Shown: piece by piece, positions 22,801 through 35,800 of the stretch | How positions within the stretch are numbered: the stretch's first letter is position 1 | Layout: each line of letters opens with the position of its first letter | From: Siphonodentalium dalli | Taxonomy: Eukaryota > Mollusca > Scaphopoda > Gadilida > Siphonodentaliidae | Assembly: GCA_032622095.1 (NCBI GenBank) | Contig: CP136061.1 | Location: 258,634,077 to 258,698,076, forward strand | Direction: 5' to 3' | DNA length: 64,000 nt | Made by a program: the position numbers and the translations under genes | The notes under the pieces: generated by a model | The model's input: only the letters and a program-made list of their open reading frames with translations | What the model was told of the DNA's origin: nothing | Database searches by the model: none

Positions 22801-25800
22801 AACGCACACGATAAAGCGTGTTATACATATACATATCAACATTATCTAATTAGCTTCACATTATAACTTGATATAAAGGCAACTTATGTTGACCGTATAG
22901 ATATCCTGCCTGAATTCATCGCCCTTTTTAGTTGCCTTGTTTTATTCCTCTGAAACAGAACAATGTAACCACACCACGTGTACACTTAGTCTAGTGTACA
23001 ACAAAATATTATTTTCCGCGTCGCGCTCAATTCTGGAACAGCATATATATTGCAAACTTAAAGGTGTGTTCGGGGTTACTGATATCGTGTTACTATTATT
23101 GCTTGATACACACAATAATTCACAAAACACGTTACAGCTGGGGCAAATGATCAGTCAAGTCTAGAATTAATGTTATTTAAAGCAATACTTGGGGGACAAT
23201 TCTGACCCGCCGTATCAAATCCAGTCGTAAGTCGGAATTTTTTACCCTGTGCCAATGCATTTTCTTATATATGCGAGTCGACCATAGGTCGCCTCGCATG
23301 TATAAGAGAATTCATTGTCCTAACAATTTGTTATCATTTTTTTTAAATAAATGTTTCTTACAATTTTTAGGACATAAAATAAAAAGCATCCATTACCCTG
23401 CAGGGAGCCCCACACATATATAGAAACATATAAAAGAGTGTCGTCTGCTCATGTTTGTCTGGGGATCTGTATGGGTGAAATTATAAAATTGTTAAAGAAT
23501 ACAAGAACAAATTATTAAAATTGTAAAAAATTGTTAAGCAAAAGCATTCTCTTGTATATACGAGGCGGCCTATGGTCGACTCGCATATATAAGATAATGC
23601 ATTGGCACAGGGTACACAAAAATCCCGACTTACGACTGAATTTGATATGGCGGGTCACAATTAAATTGGCAGAAACATTTTGTTTGGTAATTTGATAACT
23701 TGTGTCGCCTTCTGATTCTAGTAAACTGTTCAGCGACACAAGAGCTACTGACCGTGTTTATAAAATATGTGACCAGCCACATCAAATCCAGTCGTAAGTC
23801 GGGATTTGTTTACCCTGTGCCAATGCATTCTCTTATATATGCGAGTCGACCATACGTCGCCTCGCATATATAAGAGAATGCATTGGCCTAACAATGTTTT
23901 TACAATTTTAATTTAATTTGTTCTTGTATTCTTTAACAATTTTATAATTTCACCCATACAGAGCCCCAGACAAACATGAGCAGACGACACTCTTCTATAT
24001 GCTTATATATATGTGTGGGGCTCCCTGCAGGGTAATGGATGTTTTTTATTTGATGTCCTAAAAATTGTAAGAAACATATATTTAAATAAAAATGAAAAAA
24101 AATTGTTAGGCCAATGCATTCTCTTATATATGCGAGGCGACCTATGGTCGACTCGCATATATGAGAGAATGCATTGGCACAGGGTAAAATACATCCAGAC
24201 TTACAACTGAATTAGATATGGCGGGTCACATGTATTGGTGAAGTATCGATAATGACTAATTTACTTTATTTCTTTGCTTCTGTCAGTGTCGCTACTTATA
24301 TTGAAAATGATGCTATATTGTGCGACTAATGTCTACACCGTCATCTTAAACTGATATGCCCGAACAAGTCATGTGTTCTGCTCTTCGTCCTGGATAAAGA
24401 CTCAACTACCATTGCCTTTGGTCGCATTCAGCTTGTTTTTGGTGTTGCGTTAATCTCTTTATTGCACCAGGATGTTGATGTGTTGCTCGCTATTTATTGC
24501 ACAAGGGTGTTGATGTGTTGCTTTTTTATTGCACCAGTGTGTTGATGTTTGCTTATTATTGAACCAGGGTGTCAATGTTTTGCACTGTATTGCTCAATTG
24601 TTTCATTGATTGCTCTTTATTGCAATAGTGTGTTGATGTGTTGCTCTTTATTGCACATAGTGGCATTTCGTCAACGACCTGCTCTTCTCATGTGTAGATT
24701 AGATTTGTAAATTTCCATAATTTCACAATGTTATTTTACTATAAGTAAAACAACTAACTTATTATGATTACAGGCGCCACATGGGACATATATATACCCT
24801 ATGACACAAGCTTATGTTCAACTATTTTCTTACAAAGGGATAAACTCAACATTATTTTAAATGGAAAATCCCCGTGTGGTCATGGTGTAGAATGTGCATA
24901 CCGCCCACTGCGATGCTTATGCATCCCTTAGTGTGTATCCCGTGAGATGTGATGTAGGATTCTTGGTGGCCGCACAACATGATGCATCGACCTCTGGTAC
25001 GGCTTAGCTCATGGTCAGCTTTGATCCTACATATATTCAATACTGCTGGTTGAGTCGACCCGACTGAATAAATCGGTTAGTCACGTCTCTACACAGTGTT
25101 TCGGGTTCAATTGATGTTATCTGTCGTATTTTTCGTGTGATATTTGTCGTAGTGTGTTCTGTTTATTCACGTATGATATTTCTGTTCTCAACAGTCTCTT
25201 TGTTGTTCGTCCTGCTGACTGATGAATGTTGAATCCTGTATTGATCACGCCTTTCTCACGGTGGGGAGGTACAAAGAGGCCGCTGCATGCAGTGGATAAA
25301 CGGGTCACCCTTCAGTTATGTGCCAGTCTTTAGCCCGACGAATTATAATGATAATGCGCGGCGGATGCTGGGAAAATTGTCAAAACAAAAAAATACCACC
25401 TGATCGTAAGAATGATGACTCACTTAGTTCCAATGACCTGGGGTTTTCCCTCCGTAATTGGTTCTTAGCTCCGACTCGGCTATGAAAAGACCCTCTGTAT
25501 TTGTCATTAATAAGACACCTCAAATTATTTCCGTAAAATTAAAATTTGTCAAAACCAACCAGGACCGGGTCAATGACTGACTCCCTCCTGATTTGATTGT
25601 TCAAAGAAAGTTCAATCTGATTCTTTGTTGCAGTCGACAGCTATGGCACAAACACCATTTACGGTTGCACCTCGCCAAACGTTGAATAGCAGCAGAGCAG
25701 TTTTGAGTCGGAGATATTGGCTGAGTTGGCAACACATGGAGTTACAATCTAGGCACAACAGTAAGCGAGGTCTCCCTCACCGAATGTATGGGACCACAAA

Positions 25801-28800
25801 TTCCTCGATGCTGTACTATTCCTCTTTGAGATTCCGGATGTTGTCGACCTCTAACAAGACGCAAAAAACGTTTATTTTGACTTTTCCAGTGGTACCCACC
25901 CGACAATTTTGCATTATTGTATGACACCACACCCTGTCCTATTCAATGTTGATAACATTCATTTGTCGCCATATTTGGTCAATTCGTGACGTCACGACGG
26001 CAAGCATTGAAACGCGTCATGAAATTATTCATTGATTCAGCCAATTGATCTCATTTCAACACAACTTGCCGCAATTTATCTAACTCCTGTCTCGGAACCT
26101 GTATCACAGACCACGGAAACGTTTACTGATGATGCACCGCTTGCTCGCAAACTATCCACCCAATATGAGCCATTTCGGCAACAAAAATCGCCTGGTTGAC
26201 AAAAATGGTCAAAATCATTCCAATGTCTAAATTCTCAGAAAGAGAGGTTCATATGCATGTTAACTATCAATATTTGAACAGAAACGATTAACCATACAAG
26301 GCACCAAATAGTAGTTATGGATTGAGGCTGTCGGATGGTTGAATGATTTACATGCTTCGGTCTCACCCGCCCGACCGTCAGCTTTACGCATTGACAATTG
26401 TGCATGTACGATTCATAAAATATTATAAATACTTTATCAATGCAAAATCAGATGTTAAAAGCTACTTTACATATTGCGCACCCTTGTTAATTTCGTGTTA
26501 TTTATTTGTTAGTTATTATCTATTATTCTTGTACTACTTGTATACGTTTTATAGTATGCTTGCAAGATAGTCAGTTCTTGAATTTATATTCGTAACCCCA
26601 AGTGGAAACATTCCTCATGTGTGCTTTTATTTGTACATAGCTCGTTGTTTATTATAAAGCACTGTCTGATTTATCTGCACATTTGCTTCACTCCAATCGT
26701 TTTTGATAACTGATACTGTTCTTGGTCGTAATATGGCCTAACGGCTGTAACGACATTAAACGTTAAACCCCCAATCAATAAATAAATCAATCAATTAATG
26801 GGACAAATCAGTTGAATACTCATGTAAGATCATTTTGCAAAACAGAATTGGAAAGGTATCATAATTGAGAAACATAACAACAGAATAATAATGTATATTT
26901 AACTATGCGACAAAGTTAATCTGATAATAGTTCGATGCGATTACTGCAATAATATGTAAACTCTGTGGATAAAGTGTAACTCACACTTCTGCAGTGAGCT
27001 GCGACTCTGATTAATACAGAACATAACACAACATATCAAGAAGCTGTGCTCTACAGGGACAACATTGTACACATAGTTTGTTATAAGATCGACATAACAT
27101 TTGGATCATAACAAAATTATTCATTACCTTTCAATATTTAATCATATTTACCTGTTTTTTATTATTGATCATACAAGTATATCAATTCAGTGCGGTCATA
27201 CTCGAAGAGTATATAAAGGTATTGTCATTTTGTCACGTCTGGGTAAACATTTCCAATGACTTATCAGATACATCAACACTACTTGTTATGGATTTACTCT
27301 TAAACGGACATTTATGCTTCCAAATCAAATAGTACTAGCTGTATTTTGGCGCGCAAATCTTACCGTGCATAATCACTCTTGTATTGTTGATATTAGTGAG
27401 ATACTGTTTAACCGAGCATTTGGGTAATTAAACAACATGAACGTTGTATAGCGATCAGTCGATTCCGACATGTACACTGATCACAGTTTAATGAGTTTCA
27501 TCTTACTCAGACGGTGGATACGATAATGACCTATTTCGCGTCGCTTTTATTCACGTGCTGGAGTCTTACCACAACATCAATACAGAGCTGCAACTTGCCA
27601 CAATTGCCAATGGCACAATTGATGCACATTTGGCAAAAGATTTGCATTTGGCAATATTTTTAGCAAGTAACTATTAATTCGCTAGGACGTTGACATTATT
27701 GGTGAATCATCACTTTTCATTTCAGGAAACGTTTACAATACAATTTAATTACGCCACATGTGGTGTATCTAGTTTCTGTGATTTTGATATTGTGTAGTGG
27801 ACAGGGCGAATGTATTCTTGGAGATTTGTTGTACTTTACTCAATCGTACCGATAGAATCACGTATATGCCGAAATTGTAAAGTTAACGCCACCGGTGTAT
27901 AATATGTTTATGAAAATATGATAAATCGTATCGATAGAGTCAGGACAGGCTGAAATTGTAAACTTAAAGTCACCGGTGTAATAATATGTTGTTGAAAATA
28001 TAAATAATTTAATAGACTGAAAATAATACATAACCCATTGGGAGCCCCTGGTGTATTCTTGGACATTTTGTTTTGTACCATTACTCAGTCGTACCGATAG
28101 AATCACGTAGATGCCGAAATTGTAAAGTTAACGCCACCGGTGTACAATATGTTTATGAAAATATGATAAATCGTATCGATAGAGTCAGGATAGGCTGAAA
28201 TTGTAAACTTAAGATCACTTGTTGTTGAACATATAAATAATTTGAAAGACTGAAAATAATGTGTAACCCATTGCGAACCCCTGGTGTAGTGAAGTGAATT
28301 GTGGGTATTTTAATTGTGATTCTCCGCCATCTTTATTTTCTGAAATTATCACCAATATTTCTCCACTCGATTATCTTAAACTGCACCCGAATCGGTCAAA
28401 TTCTTTTGATAATTCTATCTAAATACATCTTAGCTACTATTCGGATCTGCTGTCCCGGTCGAAAAGGGTTTAGTTTGACCAAAATGGCAATTGACAAAAG
28501 CCTGTTTATAAAATGCGTTTACTCGATGACCCGTCCACGGTCCACGCTGTAGTGTAAAGTTATTATCGAAAACAAATTCAATTTCTTCCATCTAAAACAT
28601 AATTACGCGCTGAACTCTGTCATTTTAAGAATATATAAGTATTATACACATACACACCAAATTTCAGCTCAAATTTTTGAAAAATGACAGTTTTATAGAC
28701 ATAAATCGATTTTAATGGGAAATCCTGTGTAATTCTACTGTTAAATTTTGTCATCGAAAACAAATCATTTCTTCGATCTAAAAAATAATTACGTGCTGTA

Positions 28801-31800
28801 CCCTGTCATTTTAGGAATATATTAGTATCCCACTCACACACACCAAGTGTGAGCTAAAAAATTAGAAAAATAAGAGATTTATCGACATAAATCGATTTGT
28901 ATATGGCAGATGCCAATTGCCTTGTTAAATAAATTTTAGGGCCGTGCAAATGTTTTCTGAGCTGTTCCATATTGGGCACTAGAGTCCATATTTGACCATT
29001 ATATCTGATAATTGTGCGACAGTACAGTCGTGTTACTTTATACGTCAACATTGGTCATTATCACCCGACAAATTTATTTCGGCCTATCGTATCAACCCCT
29101 ATTTTCTCCCGCGAAGCCTGACTAAGTGTCAACATTGGTCTTTATCGCTCCACTAATTTGTATCGTTTCATCGGTATGAATTCCATATCCAATTATCCAC
29201 ATATAACCAACCCAACCTCTAATCCCGGTCCAATTTATTTAATTTTTTCATCGCTATAGTCACGTTACTTAATATTTTATCGCGTGATACTATAAGTTAC
29301 AGGGCGAGTTGTTGCCGTATACGATGTCATATGAGGCGAAGTGAGATTAATATCGGGCGAGGCGCTAGCCGAGCCCGATATTAATCTGGCTGAGCCTCAT
29401 ATGTCACGGTAGCCGGCAACAGCGAGCCCTGTAACGATTTTATCATGTCACCCACATATCATGTTTTCCGTGTGTGAATTTGAATTACTTAAACGAAGTT
29501 CATTACCTGCCAGTAAGTAAATTTGTTGTCTATGACTATTAACTTATGTAACGTCACAGTGACGCGTCATGGGCGTTAAACGTCAACGCATTGAGTTAAT
29601 GGCTAATCACCAGAAGCAGGACAACAAACTTGAGTTTGATAGTTAATTTATGAGTGTTTAGAATTTCTCAAATATATCACATGCAGGTTTTGGTATATGG
29701 TACTACATGTATGTCTTTAAATTAACAGAACTTGATTTCCGACAGATATCCCTTTTCTTGGCGCCAAAATACACCGAAAATATACCCGAGGCGGCAGAGT
29801 TCCATGAAAAACAAAATGGCGGACATCGACCCTATATGGGAACCCTGAGGGGGATATGTGTTCCATATGGGACGGGCTACAAAGATGTCGACCCGATGTC
29901 TCCTGATATGCCTCTACAAACGGAGCGTCCTCGTTGGTCGATCCAACTAAGTGACATGATAATTGTACTTATATGTCTATGGTATTACTATAGTATACCG
30001 TATACGTATACCAATTGCTATTCCTTTCTATATAATCATGGTGCCATCTATAGAGATGGAGATAATTTCATACCCCCCCCCCCATTTTATGTCATTGCTG
30101 CTTTAGTACAGTCGCGATACATTACATGGCAACATCGCTCCACTAATTTATGTCAGTTCATCGGTACAAACCCCTTTTTCTCCGAGTCCATATAACGTAC
30201 CAACCCAACATCTTATAGAAGTCCATAAATGAGTATTCTGGCACTATATAGAGATGACTAAGATTCTGACACCCAATATTTTATAGCCTTGTTGAAATGT
30301 TCAGTAGAGTTGAGATGCATAATATGTCAACATTGGTCATTATCGCTATATAAATTTATATCGGATCAACACTTAGTTCTATATATCTCCCACCCCTCCC
30401 TGAATTTATGATTTCATTTGTATTATAGTCTCGTTAAGTACACATTTTATCACTTGTAACTTTTGCTTCAATGCGTCGGGTTCCGCTGCAGAGAATACAA
30501 AACTGACAACATTTGGAAATGTTAGCAGGCTTCAAACTCATCTTATCCAAGAAAAACTCTGGTTACATAAGAAGTTTGTGTATAAGGTGTACGCGCATTT
30601 GTTGCGTTAACAACCAAAGGTCCCAAGTCAATGTCCAAATCCCCAACACACTGTTGTGAGGTTTAACTCCATCTACATACAGTAATGTCCAAAGTAATTG
30701 ATCACTTAATCAAAATTATGGGTATTTGTTCATGATTTTAAATCCTGAAAAATTACCCATAATTATGCTGTGGTTAAGTGGTCAATTACTTTGTGCATTA
30801 CTGTAACCAATATAAGGATTTGAGGTTTAATGATAACTCAATCCTCATACAGTAATGTTAAAAGTAATTGACCACTTAAGCACAGCAGAATAATGGGTAA
30901 TTTATCAGGATTTTAAATTCTGAAAAAATACCCATAATTATGCTGTGGTTAAGTGGCAATTACTTTGGGCATTACTGTAACCAATATAAGGATTTGAGGT
31001 TTAATGATAAATCAATCCTCATACAGTAATATTGAAAGTAATTGACCACTTAAGCACAGCAGAATAATGGGTAATTTATCAGGATTTTAAATGCTGAAAA
31101 AATACCCATAATTATGCTGTGGTTAAGTGGTCAATTACTTTGGGCATTACTGTAACCAATATAAGGATTTGAGGTTTAATGATAACTCAATCCTCGTACA
31201 GTAATATTCAAAGTAATTGACCACTTAACCAGAGCAGAATTATTTGTAATTTTTCAGGATTTTAAATCCTGAAAAATTACCAATAAGTCTGATATGGTTA
31301 AGTGGTCAATTACTTTGGGCATTACTGTAACCAATATAAGGATGTGAGGTTTAATGAGAACTCCATCCACATAACTAATAAATATGTGTGAAAATTAAAA
31401 CAAAACAAAATAAATTCCACGATGGCGTCCAATATGGACTGCCTAATTCTGCTCCAAAACATGTATATTGAATATATGGATGTTTATTGGGGGAAACCGA
31501 TTATTTCAATGATATTTTGATTAACTGGGATCCAAAACATGACTTACGGGAGCGTGCTTCGCGCGCGACTGTATCTTAAGCATATGTGCATATTTAATAA
31601 GCCAACAATTGGAATCCCAAACAGAGAAGATTGGCGTGGGTCCCTTGTGCGATCTGTCCATCGAAAACTATTTAGACATCTCAAGACACGTAAGACCCAA
31701 TAACTTAATATACAGAATAGATACATATATTACCTGAGTGACTAATATTTATATGTGTTACAATGAGGTCAAACAGTTGCGAAGCCAGCACAACAATTCT

Positions 31801-32821
31801 TTCCCTCCATAGTAAATCTTAAAACAACTTCTAAAGAATTATTAATTTACCTTATATTTGGTATGGAGCATCCGTGGTTTACTGGAGTTCAGATTTGTTA
31901 ACTTCACGTCACCAAGTTAATTACTTGCGAAGCCACAGCCATAACTATTTCCCTCCAAATAATTCTCAAAACAACTTCCTAAGAACAATTGATCAGGTCA
32001 GTCGCACAATTATTGGAAGAGCCACGGTCAATCATTTAAAAAAAACCAAATGTTACATTTAAAGTATTGCTTTATTTAACCAAAAAAAAAATTCAATGAG
32101 AAAATTAACTTTTACTACTTGCTAAATTTTATCTTTTAATTATTTCATTTAAATTTTAGTATTTACAGTATACTAAGTCCAAGTCTTTATAATCTGTTGA
32201 GTGACCCCACAATCGTTTACTTGCTTTGTTAGTAATAATTTGAAGGATTATTTGTTTAAACGCAATTGTTATCAAATATTTTATGTATTTTTTATAATTT
32301 CTATTTATATGTAATACAATAATTTTGGTGGCGTTACCATTTATGACTATGGTTTTCTTGTTAGTGGTATGTTCTAATGTTTAGGAAAAGTTAACACCTC
32401 TACCAAGATGCAGTTAATCCGGTACGATTAGTATGGACGTGCGGTGCGATTACTAGTATGTATTGTGGTGGCGATTACATAGCTAATCATCATTGTTTTG
32501 ACGTACCATTATTGTGTAACAACCCTTGTCGAAATATATGGACCAATGCTGCAGAAACTGATAGCATTTTGCAATATCTAGAAGAATTTTGAAACAAATT
32601 CATTTGGCAACATATTTTGCAAAAGTAATTTTACCAATGTATCAATACCTCAAGCTCTGTAGATTAATGTTACACCACAACCGTAAACCAGCTAATATAT
32701 TGGGACAGCGAGATATTATTTTACGCCCGAGATCGTTCCGATACCATTGTTATGACGGGGTTTACGCCCATAACTGGTGGCGGGAATTGTAGTCTGATTT
32801 TGCCTGGATACTCAATACCTG

Positions 32822-32870
<49 letters not shown>

Positions 32871-35800
32871 AAGAGTGACAACGTACGGTAACAATGTATA
32901 ATTATCTAACTGTCATGTCAGTTTACGCATATAATATTCCCATTTATTAGGACTAACGTCGATTTGATTTTAGACTGAAGGCCGATGTGTTCCGACATTC
33001 CATAACGATTATGTTTACTTTTATTCTAAGTGATCCTATATTAGTTTAACATTTCTTCCACGGAACGTCTCGGGAAATATTTTCAAATTTTAACTTACAA
33101 ATTACCGGGTATACGTGAGAGAATTAATTCAATTTACGACCACGTGGTTTTGTTTATGTTTAGCTTACGATTGCTAAATTATTTTCTCCGGGATAAGCCA
33201 TTGTCACTTCGCGAGGTCAATTGAGTTCGCATACATTTAAAAATATGTAAACACTGCGGTAAATGTTTTTTAAAGTTTTTTTTTTACATTAAACTACCGC
33301 TTTCAATTCACAACTGATGTGGTTTTCAGAACAAATAGCATGTGTTCTACAGAACATACCCGATTATTGTCGCAATGATTGTGATATTGGATTACATTCA
33401 TTTGTGGCTTCATGTGATATGGTCACTAGCGCGTAAATATGCTGATACTAATTCGTAACGGCATCAATTTCATACCCGCACCATAGCAGTTCAGCAGAAC
33501 CACTTGACAAGGGGTGTAACATTACACTCCAGTGAGAAGATGTAATGTGGATGTATAGTTGTTTTATGTTAAGGGCTGTTTGCGACCTTCCCTTTTCAGT
33601 GATATCTTCTCGACCACCGAGCTGCTCCATTGACGCTGACTACAACTATGAAACACTGAATGGCGTTGGATACTGCGTCAAATACAACAGTACGCCAACC
33701 GGAGGAGATAGTGCCAGGGCTATGTGTTCTGCAGAAGGATCCCACCTGATCACAATTGAAAGTAGAACAATGCTTGATGATCTGGAAGATTTGCTGGTCA
33801 GACTTGGACATGGCACAGGTGAGGATCATCATTGCATGTTTGATATACGACTGTACCATGTGGTACTTAAATTATTTGTTTTGTTTTTGTTTCAGTTATG
33901 TTTTGTTTGATCCCACCTGATCACATTTACAAGTATAACAATGCTGGATGATCTGGAACTGTTGATTTGAAACTCCAGCATTGTACGGGTGTAGACTATA
34001 ATTTGCTCACGAAAACTGATACAACCAGATTGAAGCAATTAACACTTATGCTGAGTCTAATCATCCACGCATATGACACATAGGTACATGTATTGCTTTT
34101 TACCGATAGCTGACCCGAGAACTAGTTATCGCTCTCTAAACTAAAGCATCACTAATGAGTAGCTATGATCAACAAAGAAAGGTAAGTTCGTTTTCATGGT
34201 TTTAGATTCTTCACCTGATTTCACCATAGCAAATACAGTCGTAAGTTGGGATTTTTTTTACCCTGTGCCAATGCGTTCTCTTATATATGCCAGTCGACCA
34301 TAGGTCGCCTCGCATATATAAGAGAATGCATTGGCCTAACAATTTTTATCATTTTTTTAAAATAAATGTTTCTTACAATTTTTAGGACATAAAATAAAAA
34401 AAAACATCCTTTACCCTGCAGGGAGCCCCACACATATATATAATCATATAGAAGAGTGTCGTCTGCTCATGTTTGTCTGGGGCTGTCTATGGGTGAAATT
34501 ATACAATTGTTAAAGAATACAAGAAACAATTATTAAAATTGTAAAAAATTGTTAGGCCAATGCATTGTTTCAGCGCCTTAACACGATGACGTCCACCTAC
34601 CAATACAGAGGTGCAACATAACAGTTAAGCAATATGGCATGCTGACTGTACATATTGTGCATTAAAGTAGAGAATTGGATGAGAACATTTTTGACCCGCC
34701 ATATCAAATCCAGTCGTAAGTCGGGATTTTTTTACTCTGTGCCAATGCATTCTCTTATATATGCCAGTCGACCATAGGTCGCCTCGCATATATAAGAGAA
34801 TGCATTGGCCTAACAATTTTAATAATTTGTTCTTGTATTCTTTAACAATTTTATAATTTCACCCATACAGAGCCCCAGACAAACATGAGCAGACGACACT
34901 CGTCTATATGCTTCTATATATGAGTGGGGCTCCCTGCAGGGTAAGGATGTTTTTTATTTTATGTCCTAAAAATTGTAAGAAACATTTATTTTTAAAAAAT
35001 GATAAAAAATTGTTAGGCCAATGCATTATCTTATATATGCGAGGCGACCTATGGTCGACTCGCATATATAAGAGAATTCATTGGCACAGGGTGAAAAAAA
35101 TCCCGACTTACGACTGAATTTGGATATGGCGGGTCACATTTGTAGAGTGTGTTGTCATATGTTCTGTTGTCCTAAATTCAGAACCATACGTTGTTGCGTT
35201 GGAAAAAATAATTTGTGACAATTCAATTCCTTGCAGCAGGTTGAAAAGTACTACCCTGAAGATGGAATGTGGCTGTAAATTCAAAACTAACCTTGTTTGA
35301 GAGAGCAGAATATATATTGCATCCATATTAAAGAGATGTCGAAAATAGTTTCCTTCGATGAATGGGATGTGTCGCCCATAACTTATATCAATAATATTTG
35401 AGTCAATTCAACAACATTTTTCGAATCATTAGTTGACAAATGACACCATACGTTAATTTCTTGATATGGTGTAAACCTCTGATAACAAACCTGGCCTCTC
35501 GTTCCACCAGGGCGGAATCATACGAACCCATTCAATACTTGCTGGCCACTATATACGATCGTATCCGAAGCTATGGGGACCAATGCTGCTTAAAACATAG
35601 CACATTTATTGACTAGTGGTTGCACAATAACTCATAATATGTATCGGTACCAGTCAATAAAAAGGATCAACCACACGTATGTGTATTGACATTGCATTGT
35701 ATTGACTCACATCATTTCGCCTCCATGCAATAATATGACAAACGAATCAGCGATCAACGTTGAGCATGCATAAACGGATTTGCTTGCACGTTGCCGACAT

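Noticed and set aside
22561-22842. 93-codon minus-strand frame with a hydrophobic run
   Set aside because: No splice sites, no family resemblance and AT-driven composition.
25055-25130. tRNA gene suggested by a GGGTTCAATTG B-box-like motif
   Set aside because: No A box at the right distance and no cloverleaf could be built.
29707-30195. 162-codon plus-strand frame
   Set aside because: It crosses dispersed repeat fragments and a C(9) tract, with no recognisable domain or splice sites.
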